From assembly GCF_029835735.1 (NCBI RefSeq), contig NZ_JAOEAL010000001.1, positions 4,092,001 to 4,156,000 of the forward strand: 64,000 nucleotides of DNA. The letters are read 5' to 3'. The translations under genes were made by a program, and so were the position numbers. This stretch comes from Shewanella sp. GD04112 (GTDB lineage: Bacteria; Pseudomonadota; Gammaproteobacteria; Enterobacterales; Shewanellaceae). Every line of letters starts with the position of its first letter. Position 1 is the stretch's first letter. This document shows, in pieces, positions 1 through 9,043 of this stretch. The notes below the pieces were generated by a model. It was not told where the DNA came from. It searched no databases and saw only the letters and a program-made list of their open reading frames with translations.

Positions 1-648
1 CTAGAGACAGAGACCAATCAACTCAGAGTGGGGATTGAATGCCACAGCTGTTTTCGCTGGTTAATGCCAGTGATGGAGCAATTTAGGCAAGATCATCCGC
101 AGGCCGAGTTAGATCTGTCGAGCCGTCACCTGTTCGATTCGCTCAATGCCTTAGAAATGGGCGAACTCGATATAGTGCTGACCTCGGATCCCGTGCCTGG
201 GCACTCGCTCGCCTATCAGCATTTGTTTGATTTTGAAGTGAAGTTAGTGGTTGCCAAGGATCATCCCTTAGCGAAAGAAGCCTATGTTACGCCTAAGCAA
301 TTGGCGCGTTTACCCATAATCAGCTACCCAGTGCCACTGGCGCGTTTAGATATTTACCGCCACTTTTTAGAACCCGCAGGTGTTGAGGCGGGTGAACAAA
401 AGACCTGCGATTTGACCATGATGCTATTGCAACGCATCGCCTGTAAGGACGGTATCGCCGCCCTGCCCAACTGGTCAATCAATGAGGGACATGGCTTGAG
501 CCTCGCCGCCGTTAAACTCGGCCAAGAAGGCTTAAAGCGCCCACTATTTGGTGCCTATCGCCGCCACAGCGCGAACTCGGCCTTAGTGCAAAACTGGCTG
601 CAACTGGTGGCAAGCGAAGGCTTAGCGCGTCAGCAAAAATCCAATTAG
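1..648 (+). CDS. metR: MetR, LysR-type regulator of methionine genes (C-terminal part, cut by window edge)
   Basis: The frame is open from base 1, so only the effector-binding part is present and the N-terminal helix-turn-helix lies left of the window. The start of the visible part (G-I-E-C-H-S-C, then R-W-L-M-P) and the later E-L-D-I-V-L-T-S-D follow E. coli MetR closely; both belong to the LysR substrate-binding domain. In that family MetR uses homocysteine as co-effector and activates metE and other methionine genes (established knowledge). metE is probably the divergent neighbour to the left, but this is not visible. A strong hairpin terminator follows 16 bases after the stop. Identity is fairly sure; the partial state is certain. 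Confidence 0.88.
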   Translation, partial: LETETNQLRVGIECHSCFRWLMPVMEQFRQDHPQAELDLSSRHLFDSLNALEMGELDIVLTSDPVPGHSLAYQHLFDFEVKLVVAKDHPLAKEAYVTPKQLARLPIISYPVPLARLDIYRHFLEPAGVEAGEQKTCDLTMMLLQRIACKDGIAALPNWSINEGHGLSLAAVKLGQEGLKRPLFGAYRRHSANSALVQNWLQLVASEGLARQQKSN

Positions 649-664
649 TGCCGTAAATCAGCAT

Positions 665-694
665 AAAAAAAGCCTGCAATTGCAGGCTTTTTTA
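665..694. terminator. Bidirectional terminator between metR and the HDOD gene
   Basis: Perfect 9-bp stem (AGCCTGCAA/TTGCAGGCT) at 671-688, with an A-run before it and a T-run after it. It can therefore end transcription of metR on the plus strand and of the HDOD gene on the minus strand. Confidence 0.9.
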
Positions 695-708
695 TTAAAG
701 GTACATGC

Positions 709-1437
709 CTAGAGCGGGTTGAGTAACATGCCGCGCATCGAGAGCACACGGCGTAGAATCAACCCGGGAGAATTTTGATTACGGGTCTGGCGCAGATTAT
801 GGGCGATCATAAACTCTTGGCGCAGATCCTGATCGAGATCTAAAGCCTCAAAGGCTTCGATGGTTAAGGTCTGCTGCTGATTATCAATCAATGACTTAAT
901 CACGCTTAACGGGAAAGATTGCTCAGAGCTGGCATTTAAGTATGCAAAAGCAGTTAAGGCAATGATTTGCCCGAATACGCTAAACAGCGCCAAGGTTTGT
1001 ACTTCATCGGGATCAACTTCAACATCCGGCATATCGACTAGGCTGTCGACCGCGTCGGTAGCGATATTTTCCGTGAGTTTCCAATAACCTTGTACCAACT
1101 TCTTATAGGGTTGGGGGAGTTCATCGAGGCGTTCTTTCAAGTAGAAGGTGAAGGCATAACGATAAATATTGACCTGGCCTAAACGGATCAGGGCGTCTTT
1201 TAAGGAACGAGATTTAGGATTTACGACGCCTGAAGCCTGCGCCGAATTACTGCGCATCAACATGTGGGCAGCTAATGCGGGATCGCTCGAAATAATATCG
1301 ATCACATTACGAATGTCGCCTTCGGCAAGGATCGCTTTTTTGAGTGGAATTAAGATCCCACGGCGACCGATCACTTGCTCTTCATTCGCTATGATGGCTC
1401 TCACTTGAGTAAAAACCTGTTGCTCAAGATCTGTCAT
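709..1437 (-). CDS. HDOD-domain protein
   Basis: 242 residues, cytosolic, no signal peptide. Most of the protein looks like an HDOD domain, the helical HD-related output domain found in bacterial signalling proteins. Visible family features are the I-S-S-D-P-A-L-A segment near residue 50, and R-S-L-K-D-A-L-I-R-L-G near residue 80. No receiver, GGDEF or EAL domain is attached. The metal-binding HD doublet is not evident, as is normal for HDOD. It stands alone, convergent with metR. The partner and pathway cannot be told from sequence. Confidence 0.72.
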   Translation of the reverse strand: MTDLEQQVFTQVRAIIANEEQVIGRRGILIPLKKAILAEGDIRNVIDIISSDPALAAHMLMRSNSAQASGVVNPKSRSLKDALIRLGQVNIYRYAFTFYLKERLDELPQPYKKLVQGYWKLTENIATDAVDSLVDMPDVEVDPDEVQTLALFSVFGQIIALTAFAYLNASSEQSFPLSVIKSLIDNQQQTLTIEAFEALDLDQDLRQEFMIAHNLRQTRNQNSPGLILRRVLSMRGMLLNPL

Positions 1438-1515
1438 AAGACACTTTACACCTGTTAATTTGCTATAAGATGGTTCGAATACCGCTCACATCATACCCAA
1501 ACTACAAAGAATTTC

Positions 1516-1588
1516 AGCCCTAAGTCGTAGAATAATTGTGACTATGCTTTAGATGCAGTGATCTACAGCACAAGCAACGACTTAGGCT
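1516..1588. repeat. Inverted repeat in the HDOD-btuB intergenic space
   Basis: An agcc-ctaagtcgt arm at 1516-1528 is matched in inverse by acgacttaggct at 1577-1588, around a spacer of about 48 bases. There is no T-run, so it does not look like an ordinary terminator. Function unknown. Confidence 0.5.
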
Positions 1589-1669
1589 ATCTGAATATAG
1601 GGCGAACTTATAAAGAATACACCGAGAAAATGGATTTTTCTCTGCGTATAGCCAAACAACGGAAATAAT

Positions 1670-1692
1670 AAGGCCAGACTAAGTCTGGCCTT
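1670..1692 (-). terminator. Terminator downstream of btuB
   Basis: Near-perfect palindrome AAGGCCAGACT/AGTCTGGCCTT about 27 bases after the btuB stop, with TTATT following on the minus strand. Confidence 0.75.
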
Positions 1693-1718
1693 ATATAGAT
1701 TAACGATTAGTCTCAAGC

Positions 1719-3680
1719 TTAGAAGCGGTAACCCACAGTCAAGCGAATATCACGACCTCGGCCCGTGTAATAGCCGTCATATTCTCCACCAGCATAATAG
1801 CCAGAACTGACATACTCTTTATCAAACAGGTTATCGATACGCAGGCTCGCTAACCAAGCGTCACGGGTATAGTTCAGGGCCAGATTACCTAAAACATAGC
1901 TAGATAATTTATCGCCTTGGTTAGCGTTATCGCCTTCGATAAAACGATCGCCCGTGTAAATCGCCTCGGCAAACACTTGGAAATGCTCGGCAAAATCCAT
2001 GCTAACGTAACCGCGTCCCGTATGCTCAGCCACCCAAGACAATTGCTTGCCATCATTCACCCCATCGGTAAATTCGGCATCGATATAGTTATATTCCAAA
2101 CCTAAGGTAAGGGCTTGAGTGACCTGCCAATCCCAATCGGCACTCGCGCCATAGCGACGTGAAGCATCGGCATTGACGTTGGCGCCTTGGAAGCTGCCAC
2201 CAACAGGTTTTTCAGCACTCGGGTCGAAGACGATTTCATCTTCTAAATCGAGACGATATAGGCTGACGCGTAGGCTTTGGCTAGCAACAGTCCAATCCCA
2301 ACCAGCCTCGTAGGAGCGGCCCGTCTGCGGCTTTAAGCCATACACATCTTTCGGGGTGTAAGCTTGCTCATCGACCTTAGCGAAACGGAAGTTTTCATCA
2401 CCACGCAGATAGAATCTGTGCTCGGCGCTCGGACGGTAATTTAAACCGAACTCGAATGCGGTCGCATCTTCATCTAAATCGATACCGTTTGGATACACAT
2501 TGCCATCGACCAGATCGTCGGTCACCCGCGCATAACGTCCGCCCACCACATAGCTTAAGGTGTGGCTTAATGGCACTGTGGCTTGCAGGTAAGCACTCTG
2601 CATTTCCTGCACGTTGCTGCGCGCCATAGAGTCAAACTCTGCCTTACCGCGGCTGATATCCAAACCTGTGACTAGATTTAGCTCACCTTGACGGGTGCTG
2701 TAATTAGCAAGCGCTTTAGGACTAAACATCAGCAGCGAGCGAGTATTATGGCTACCCGCCCCCCAGTTTAATGAGCTCACTAAGGTATCGCTGTAATCCA
2801 GATCCGCCGCCAAGGCCCAGTTTTGGTTAAGCTGATGCTGATAACCGCTGCGCGCCGCAGTGGTCATCTCATGAACATATTCGCTGCTATTAGAAGACTG
2901 ACGTGGATTTTCTTTGAACTGCTTAGGGGTCAACGCCCCAGGATTCTCGCGGTCATCATCGTAATAGCTGGTTTCAACGAAGAAAGAATCTGTGGCAGTT
3001 TTATATTGAATACGGCCTAAGATAGAGCCAGTTTCATTGGCATTATGCTTACGATAGTTATCGCCTTGGTTGTAGCTACCGGTCAGGAAATAGTGCCAAT
3101 CTTTATTGATGGCGCCCGACACATCGCCGCGACCTTCGTAGGTATTAAAGCTGCCGCCGGATAATTGCACGCTGCCGCCCGTATTCTCAGGCGATTTAGT
3201 TACAATGTTGATCACCCCGCCTACCGCTTGGTCGCCATAGAGCACGCCGGCACTGCCCGATAGAATTTCAACACGCTCAATTAAATTGAGCGGAATCGCA
3301 TTCAGGCTAGGCGCGGCGATATCGATATTATTTAAGCGGCGACCATCGAGCAAAATCAAGGTGTTGTTAACCGCAGAGCTCGCGCTAAAGCCACGCATCG
3401 CGAAACTAGTACCAATGTTATTGTCGGATAGCTGAATACCGCTTTGACCACGTAACACTTCGGTCAAGCTGGTTGCGCCACTCTGCTCAATCGCAGCGGC
3501 ATCAATCACATTCACATTAGCGGCAATATTTAAGGGGGTCTTGTCTGAACGGCCAATGACGACAATATGCTCATCGACTTTGGCAACGCTGGCATCATCG
3601 GCCGCCACGGCGGGGGCGATAACAGAAAAGCTGCAAAGGCTGCCGATCAGCAGCGCGATTTTAGTTGGATGTGTTCCCAT
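1719..3680 (-). CDS. btuB: TonB-dependent outer-membrane receptor for vitamin B12, BtuB-like
   Basis: 653 residues. The signal peptide ends around A-V-A-A-D near residue 27. A TonB-box-like D-E-H-I-V-V-I-G follows at about 36-43, then a plug domain (about 50-165, with L-I-L-L-D-G-R-R-L and G-G-V-I-N-I-V-T-K), and then a beta-barrel ending in the typical C-terminal aromatic residue (G-Y-R-F). Length and layout fit BtuB. The substrate is assigned mainly from the cobalamin riboswitch in its leader; sequence alone would only say TonB-dependent receptor. The start is preceded by GCAGGAG. It takes cobalamin across the outer membrane using TonB-ExbBD energy; the inner-membrane BtuCDF genes are not in this window. 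Confidence 0.88.
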   Translation of the reverse strand: MGTHPTKIALLIGSLCSFSVIAPAVAADDASVAKVDEHIVVIGRSDKTPLNIAANVNVIDAAAIEQSGATSLTEVLRGQSGIQLSDNNIGTSFAMRGFSASSAVNNTLILLDGRRLNNIDIAAPSLNAIPLNLIERVEILSGSAGVLYGDQAVGGVINIVTKSPENTGGSVQLSGGSFNTYEGRGDVSGAINKDWHYFLTGSYNQGDNYRKHNANETGSILGRIQYKTATDSFFVETSYYDDDRENPGALTPKQFKENPRQSSNSSEYVHEMTTAARSGYQHQLNQNWALAADLDYSDTLVSSLNWGAGSHNTRSLLMFSPKALANYSTRQGELNLVTGLDISRGKAEFDSMARSNVQEMQSAYLQATVPLSHTLSYVVGGRYARVTDDLVDGNVYPNGIDLDEDATAFEFGLNYRPSAEHRFYLRGDENFRFAKVDEQAYTPKDVYGLKPQTGRSYEAGWDWTVASQSLRVSLYRLDLEDEIVFDPSAEKPVGGSFQGANVNADASRRYGASADWDWQVTQALTLGLEYNYIDAEFTDGVNDGKQLSWVAEHTGRGYVSMDFAEHFQVFAEAIYTGDRFIEGDNANQGDKLSSYVLGNLALNYTRDAWLASLRIDNLFDKEYVSSGYYAGGEYDGYYTGRGRDIRLTVGYRF

Positions 3681-3763
3681 TTTACCTTTAACTCCTGCAA
3701 GGAAAACGGGGCATTGGCGCCACGATACCGTTGATTCAGTAACAAATACTGACAGTCACTATC

Positions 3764-3797
3764 GCATTTTGAGATCTGCCCACCGAAATCTCAAAAA
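3764..3797 (-). promoter_or_regulatory. Hairpin just 3' of the cobalamin aptamer, possible expression platform
   Basis: TTTTGAGAT at about 3788-3797 pairs with ATCTCAAAA at about 3765-3773 (minus strand). It lies directly after the B12-box and 85-115 bases before the btuB start. It has no long U-run, so it could be part of the switching fold rather than a simple terminator. The role is inferred from position. Confidence 0.45.
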
Positions 3798-4010
3798 CAC
3801 CTTTAGGGCCGGTCTCCGGACTTAGGCTATGTCTATCTCAACGAGAGATAAACGCGAAACTGACCTTTGCACACTCGATTCTCTGGCTCATCTTGAGCTA
3901 CCTAACGAATGCGGTCGTCTCTCACCTTTTACCGTTGCGGGGGCAGTGCCAGAATTTCACTGGCTTCCCGATTATCTCGCGACGAATGCGTCGCAAGCAC
4001 CACAGAAGGT
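3798..4010 (-). ncRNA. Cobalamin riboswitch in the btuB leader
   Basis: On the minus strand, in order, there is a 5' GGGAAGCCAGTGAAATTCTGGCACTGCC-like segment (3934-3970), the nearly invariant CCCCGCAACGGTAAAAGGTGA core (about 3920-3940), and the B12-box partner AGTCCGGAGACCGGCC (about 3807-3822). These are the family hallmarks of the AdoCbl riboswitch, at the correct spacing upstream of a receptor gene. Binding of cobalamin is expected to lower btuB expression. Confidence 0.95.
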
Positions 4011-4091
4011 TGACTAAAAATGAGGTTCATAGGGCGAAAAAACCAGTTAACGCCCAACAAGGCTCGTGGCATATCAAGCCTGAGCGCGCGC

Positions 4092-4121
4092 ATTATAGAC
4101 GTCTATACGGATGAAAGTCCA
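4092..4121 (-). promoter_or_regulatory. Probable btuB promoter
   Basis: A perfect TATAAT on the minus strand (plus bases 4092-4097) lies about 85 bases upstream of the riboswitch core. A weak -35 (GGACTT/GACTTT) lies 16-17 bases further upstream. The -10 box sits beside the palindrome ATAGACGTCTAT (4095-4106). Confidence 0.6.
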
Positions 4122-4136
4122 TGATCATCCGTCTAT
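4105..4136. repeat. Inverted repeat overlapping the btuB promoter region
   Basis: CGGATGA at 4108-4114 and TCATCCG at 4125-4131 are inverse copies, with partial extension on both sides. The position across the presumed -35 region would suit an operator; no regulator is identified. Confidence 0.35.
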
Positions 4137-4146
4137 CGACTGACAA

Positions 4147-4815
4147 CTACTTTAAGGAAAAGGGCGCTAAGGCAGAGATAAAGTCGGCACTGTTGGCGGC
4201 TTGCAGAGGAGGTTTATCGGCAGAAAACACCTCACCACGCATCGATTTATGCAGCAAATACAAATCCTTGTCGCCACTCACTACAGTGTAATAACCAATT
4301 TCGCCCTGGGGATGAGAGGTAAAGGCCGTTGGATTAAATTGAGTCGCGCCATGGAGATTCGGCATAGTGGTACAACCAAGAATGGCTTGAAATCCGTCGT
4401 GACCATCCACTTGGGTATCCCCCAGCTTTTGGTAAACCACCTCACCGTCACAGGAGGCTTGGTAAGTCTCGGCCATCGCATCTAAAAACTGCTCCGGGCT
4501 GACGCTTTCGGCCATATCCTTAAAGCCTTGCACACAAAACAGCGCACTCCATTGATTGAGCGCCTCCTGCTCCGGCACAAATTCCGCCATAAACATGCCC
4601 GCACGTTCTTCATGGTAGGCTTTGCGCCACCCCTCTGGCAGGTTAAATCCTAATTGCTGGCTAAAGACGGGGAGCACATGGGAATGGGAAGCACTGCTCT
4701 CATGGCGAGGCATATCCAATTTCGCCTCAACGGATTCAGAACCGATTAGGCTGCATAGCATCAATACGCTCGCGCCCTGCCATAACCTCATCTGCATATG
4801 GGGTATACATTTCAT
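4147..4815 (-). CDS. Secreted protein of unknown function
   Basis: About 222 residues. I take the start as the fourth in-frame Met-adjacent ATG (A-T-G-A-A-A), because AAGGATG lies at proper distance; an ATG three codons earlier also fits. A signal peptide is visible (hydrophobic S-V-L-M-L-C-S-L-I-G, cleavage after V-E-A). The mature part has four cysteines that could form disulfides in the periplasm and no motif I recognise. It lies upstream of the btuB promoter in the same direction but is probably transcribed separately. Coding and export are well supported; function unknown. Confidence 0.65.
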   Translation of the reverse strand: MKCIPHMQMRLWQGASVLMLCSLIGSESVEAKLDMPRHESSASHSHVLPVFSQQLGFNLPEGWRKAYHEERAGMFMAEFVPEQEALNQWSALFCVQGFKDMAESVSPEQFLDAMAETYQASCDGEVVYQKLGDTQVDGHDGFQAILGCTTMPNLHGATQFNPTAFTSHPQGEIGYYTVVSGDKDLYLLHKSMRGEVFSADKPPLQAANSADFISALAPFSLK

Positions 4816-5004
4816 TATTATCATCCTTGTATCGCATTGTTATGGGTTAATACGACATATGAAATTGCATAGAAAACATCCAGCATTCTAGCGAAGATGT
4901 AAATAAGATAACAGTTAAAAAGCAAAACAAAATGATACTTATACAGTCATAACAACTGTAAAACAGCAAATAGCAGCCAAAGATAGGTCGGTGAGGGATA
5001 AACA

Positions 5005-5030
5005 AGCTGGTGAATGAACCTTCACCAGCT
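5005..5030 (-). terminator. Terminator downstream of the RCC1-repeat lipoprotein gene
   Basis: Perfect 10-bp stem AGCTGGTGAA/TTCACCAGCT with a six-base loop. On the minus strand it is followed by TTGTTTA. It lies 30 bases after the stop of the gene at 5060. Confidence 0.7.
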
Positions 5031-5059
5031 GAGAAATGCCCTACATGCCCAACAATGAG

Positions 5060-6496
5060 TTAGTCAAATGACCAATTGATTTTACGCTGCGGCCTTGCCT
5101 GACTCAAAATCGCCTGCCGTTGCTCTGGGGTCTCACATTGGGCAGCGGGGGTAAATTCCAGCGGCTTAACCACCAAGGAGTCGGCAGGTTGTACCGGCGA
5201 TTTATCAAACATTCCCAGATTCATCGACCAAGAGACCCATTCTCCTTTTTCACTGATCCCCACAAAACCATCATTTGCCTGCGCTAACCAAGTGAGGCGC
5301 GGAATGCGTTCAATCAGTTGCTCGACATTTTTAAGGTCAGCCCGATAACCGACGGGTACCACTTTGCCGTCGGGGCGCGTAAAGGCAAAGGAGGACTTAC
5401 CTAGGGTAATTTTGCTGCCTTGCTGCCAATATTTGTCGAGGATCTCTTGAGCATGATGAAAGCCAAACAGATAGGCGTAATCCGTATCGTCGGCGAGAAT
5501 TTGCGGCGTGGCGTTGTCACGCAGTAGCAAGAATCCCGGGCCAACGCTGATAATATCCTTCACGCCTGTGATATCGGTTTTCTTGATCCAATCGACGCCA
5601 CAGTTAATGCCATCGCCCCAGAAATGGGCATCCCCCGTTGGACTTAACACCGCAAACGCGCAACTGTTTGCCGTGAGACTTGCTACATCCTTAAGCGCGC
5701 TGCGGATAGGATAAGCATCACTGCGCCAGCCCCAACTCACCACTGAGCCATCTTTTTTTAAGGCGGCATAGGTATTTTGAAAATATTCGATATGTTTAAT
5801 ATCCGTCAGCTGCGACTGCAACTTCTTCATATTGGTCGAACTTTCAACCTCCCCCCAAACTACGGCGCTGGCGTCTTTTTTCAGGGCAATAAAACTGCGC
5901 CCTTTAGCAAAGATATCGACCACATCGACTAACTCATCCTGCACCTGCAAACTATTGCCGCCGTAAGGCCCGTAGCCCCAAGTATGTACCTTACCATTGG
6001 CGTCGAGGGCGGCTATGGCCTCTCGGTTGGCGAATAGCTTAGTGATATTGGTCATGCGCGCTTGCAATACCTTGTCCAGACTCAACTTGCCCGCATTACC
6101 CCAATAGACCACAGTGCCATCTTGGCGCAGCGCAGCAAACCCATCTTTAACTGGGACAATTTGCTTCACTTGCTTGAGCTCTGGCGTCACCTCACGGCTA
6201 TCGCCACCGGCAAAACTGTCGCCCCAAGTGATCACCTCATCCGAGTTAGTTAATGCGGCGAAGGCCGTGCTGTTGGTCACCACAGTCTCAACTGCGGGTA
6301 AATCGCAGGGAATATGGCGGTAATTCGGATTTGCCTCTTCCTTAAACTGGATAAGCTTGCCGTTATCAAATTGCAGCAAGGATTCCTTTTCATTTTCGAC
6401 TACGGCTACGGGTTTAGGCTGACTACAGGCGGTTAATTGCAACGCCACTAAGGCAGCCACCAATGCCAAGGGGCGTGATATAGGATAAGACTGCAT
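5060..6496 (-). CDS. RCC1-repeat (beta-propeller) lipoprotein
   Basis: 478 residues. A signal sequence ends in the lipobox L-T-A-C (Cys near residue 24), so the mature protein should be lipid-anchored. The body is made of repeated units of about 45-50 residues with the pattern A-L-(x)-x-D-G-x-V-x-x-W-G, for example F-A-A-L-R-Q-D-G-T-V-V-Y-W-G. This is the signature of RCC1/BNR-type blades that fold into a propeller. The start overlaps the stop of the upstream gene by one base (TAATG), so the two are translationally coupled. Such propellers usually bind proteins; the partner is unknown, although the coupled membrane protein is an obvious candidate. Confidence 0.75.
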   Translation of the reverse strand: MQSYPISRPLALVAALVALQLTACSQPKPVAVVENEKESLLQFDNGKLIQFKEEANPNYRHIPCDLPAVETVVTNSTAFAALTNSDEVITWGDSFAGGDSREVTPELKQVKQIVPVKDGFAALRQDGTVVYWGNAGKLSLDKVLQARMTNITKLFANREAIAALDANGKVHTWGYGPYGGNSLQVQDELVDVVDIFAKGRSFIALKKDASAVVWGEVESSTNMKKLQSQLTDIKHIEYFQNTYAALKKDGSVVSWGWRSDAYPIRSALKDVASLTANSCAFAVLSPTGDAHFWGDGINCGVDWIKKTDITGVKDIISVGPGFLLLRDNATPQILADDTDYAYLFGFHHAQEILDKYWQQGSKITLGKSSFAFTRPDGKVVPVGYRADLKNVEQLIERIPRLTWLAQANDGFVGISEKGEWVSWSMNLGMFDKSPVQPADSLVVKPLEFTPAAQCETPEQRQAILSQARPQRKINWSFD

Positions 6497-7866
6497 TACT
6501 TATTTCCCTGTTTTGCTGAAACTTTGGTTGCTGAAATTTTGTTTACTGAAAACGCGGGTTGCTGAATGGGTTGTGCTAACTTAGCTGCTATCGACTCGAG
6601 TAGCGGCTTAAGTTCGTACCCAAAACCCTGACGCGAATCGATACGGGTTAAGAGAACTTGAATTTGTTTATCTAGCGCCTGTGCACTGTCTTGGCTGAGA
6701 GTATCGAACGCCTGCGCCTGTGTTAAGGCTGTTAAGATCAACCGTTGAACTGGGCCGATTGTGCGCCCCACTTGGCGGTTCAGTACGGTATTGTCGAGCA
6801 CTAATGTTACTAAGTAGAGTAAATAATCGAGGTGCAGCGCAGAATCGACTTGGCATTGCTTTTCATCCGTCAAGCCGAATGTGAGTACTTTGGCCTCACA
6901 CAGCGCCTTCAATGCCGCTAACTTTTCTGCGGTTAATTCCAATGCAAAGGGCAACTGCTTAGTGCGCGTCATCAGCACAAAGCTGGCTAAGGTTTTAGCC
7001 GACAGCGCCTGTTTATTACGGGCGAGCATCGCCAGCGCTAAGTCGTGAAATCCTAATGAACTCAAGCGATAAAAGCTTATCATCGCAATAGATTCATCTA
7101 CCGACTCCAGCTTTTTTTTTCTCGGTGAAGATTGCATTTGTTCGAATAAATCGACCAAACGCGGATAGTGTTCAGGGCAATGACCTATATGCTCAGCCGC
7201 TTCCCAGACTAGGATATTCGCAGCAGGATGCTGGCGATAGGTTTCGAGCAAATGGATAATCCCGGTGTAATCCTGTTGCCGCCCTAAACGCCTAATCATT
7301 GGCACATAACGGGACTCGGCCCAGCGGATCCTTAATAGCGTCAAACAGAAATAACCGACCAGCAAACTGCCTAATATACCTGCGATACCAAAGCCCAAAT
7401 CTAGCTTGGCGCGATCGCGGGTTAATTCGAGATCGGCGCTCGCCCGTGTTGGCGCCTCGGGAAGATAATGCACAACACTTTGCCCGTAGTTGGGCACTAA
7501 TGCGCCTGGGGTGTCGCCCTGCGGCGGCCGTAATTGATAGGTCGCTTGGCAATTCACGCCATCGAGCTCCCATTGACGGACGAGCTTGCCTTCGGCGGTG
7601 CGATACTCAACCAAGCAAATCAATCTTTGGTTATAAATTCCTGTCGAACTGCGCTCACTGCGATAGGCAGTTTCAATCACTCGACCAATGGCCACATCGC
7701 CACGCTCCAGCAACTGATTGACCAGAAACCACTTTTGCGCCCCTTCCCAGAGGAATAGCGCGGCAACACTCATCAAAAGGAGAGGGACACAGGTCAAGAG
7801 TATTGCTAACCAGCCCCAAAAACGCGTGGGTGCACTCGAGGTTAATTGACTGCGATTCATCAACAC
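6496..7866 (-). CDS. DUF3592-like inner-membrane protein
   Basis: 456 residues. Two membrane segments are visible (about 18-42 and 155-180). Between them is an extracytoplasmic part of about 110 residues with the DUF3592-like pattern G-R-V-I-E-T ... V-E-Y-R-T. A long, soluble, helical C-terminal part with leucine-rich repeats-like helices follows. I keep the GTG start because AAGGAAG stands seven bases upstream; an ATG two codons later is possible. It is the first gene of a coupled pair with the RCC1-repeat lipoprotein. Function unknown; a role at the cell envelope is inferred. Confidence 0.62.
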   Translation of the reverse strand: MLMNRSQLTSSAPTRFWGWLAILLTCVPLLLMSVAALFLWEGAQKWFLVNQLLERGDVAIGRVIETAYRSERSSTGIYNQRLICLVEYRTAEGKLVRQWELDGVNCQATYQLRPPQGDTPGALVPNYGQSVVHYLPEAPTRASADLELTRDRAKLDLGFGIAGILGSLLVGYFCLTLLRIRWAESRYVPMIRRLGRQQDYTGIIHLLETYRQHPAANILVWEAAEHIGHCPEHYPRLVDLFEQMQSSPRKKKLESVDESIAMISFYRLSSLGFHDLALAMLARNKQALSAKTLASFVLMTRTKQLPFALELTAEKLAALKALCEAKVLTFGLTDEKQCQVDSALHLDYLLYLVTLVLDNTVLNRQVGRTIGPVQRLILTALTQAQAFDTLSQDSAQALDKQIQVLLTRIDSRQGFGYELKPLLESIAAKLAQPIQQPAFSVNKISATKVSAKQGNK

Positions 7867-8067
7867 GCCAGAACTTCCTTATCATTCCATGATCGGTAAG
7901 GCATTAGAGAACTTGATTCTGCCTAAAGCGGGGCGCTATTGTAGCAGCTTATTGATAGAAATCAGAAAAAGCTCACAGTTTGCCCTAAAGACTCGGCCAC
8001 ATCCTAGCCTGCAAACTTGAGCATGCTATTCTACGTTTCCATTCCCGCTGTTTAAAGGAGTAACAGT

Positions 8068-9024
8068 ATGAGTCGTCCGATTATTTTGGATTGCGATCCA
8101 GGCCATGACGATGCTATCGCGCTCATTTTAGCCCTCGCCCATCCAGAGCTAAACCCACTGGCCGTGACCACCAGCGCCGGCAACCAAACCCCTGATAAAA
8201 CCCTCAATAACGCCCTGCGGATCTTAACCCTGCTCAATCGCAGCGATATTCCGGTCGCGGGCGGCGCGGTTAAACCCTTAAGCCGTGAATTGATGATTGC
8301 CGACAACGTTCACGGTGAAACAGGGCTCGATGGCCCGGCATTGCCTGCACCGAGTTTTCAACCTCAAGCCGTGAATGCGGTCGAGCTGATGGCCGAGAAA
8401 ATCCGCCAAAGCGATAAGCCAGTAACATTAGTGCCTACTGGGCCGCTCACCAATATCGCGCTGCTACTCGCCAGCCATGGCGAGTTACACGCCAAGATTG
8501 AGCGCATAGTGTTGATGGGTGGTGCCGCCGGGGTTGGTAACTGGACACCCGCCGCCGAGTTTAATATTTTTGTCGACCCAGAGGCGGCCGATATCGTCTT
8601 TAAATCCGGAATTCCCATCACCATGTGCGGCCTCGATGTTACCCATCAGGCACAGATCATGGATGAAGATATCGAACGTATTCGCGCTATTCCGAATCCC
8701 GTGGCTAAGTGTGTCGCCGAGTTGTTGGATTTCTTTATGATTTACCATAGAGATCCTAAATGGGGCTTTGTCGGCGCGCCGCTGCATGACCCTTGCACTA
8801 TCGCTTGGTTACTTAACCCCGCATTGTTTGATGCCCAAGACTGCTGGGTCGGCATTGAAACCCAAAGCGAGTTAACACTGGGGATGACGGTAGTCGACCG
8901 CTATCAACTGACAGGCAAATCCGCGAATGCGACAGTGCTATTCGGCATTGATAGACAGGGCTTTGTTGACTTGTTAGTTGACAGCTTAGCGGCCTACACA
9001 CCAACCTATCTCAATCGCAGATAA
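8068..9024 (+). CDS. rihA: Pyrimidine-type ribonucleoside hydrolase, RihA-like
   Basis: 318 residues. The N-terminal D-C-D-P-G-H-D-D-A (residues 8-16) is the calcium-binding motif of inosine-uridine nucleoside hydrolases. A later P-L-H-D-P-C carries the conserved His-Asp pair. Overall it resembles E. coli RihA, which splits cytidine and uridine into base and ribose. Exact substrate preference is an inference from family resemblance. The start follows AAAGGAG. Ribokinase begins 20 bases after its stop, so ribose released by the hydrolase would be phosphorylated directly: a two-gene salvage operon. Confidence 0.85.
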   Translation: MSRPIILDCDPGHDDAIALILALAHPELNPLAVTTSAGNQTPDKTLNNALRILTLLNRSDIPVAGGAVKPLSRELMIADNVHGETGLDGPALPAPSFQPQAVNAVELMAEKIRQSDKPVTLVPTGPLTNIALLLASHGELHAKIERIVLMGGAAGVGNWTPAAEFNIFVDPEAADIVFKSGIPITMCGLDVTHQAQIMDEDIERIRAIPNPVAKCVAELLDFFMIYHRDPKWGFVGAPLHDPCTIAWLLNPALFDAQDCWVGIETQSELTLGMTVVDRYQLTGKSANATVLFGIDRQGFVDLLVDSLAAYTPTYLNRR

Positions 9025-9043
9025 ACTTAAGAGTGAACCTTCC

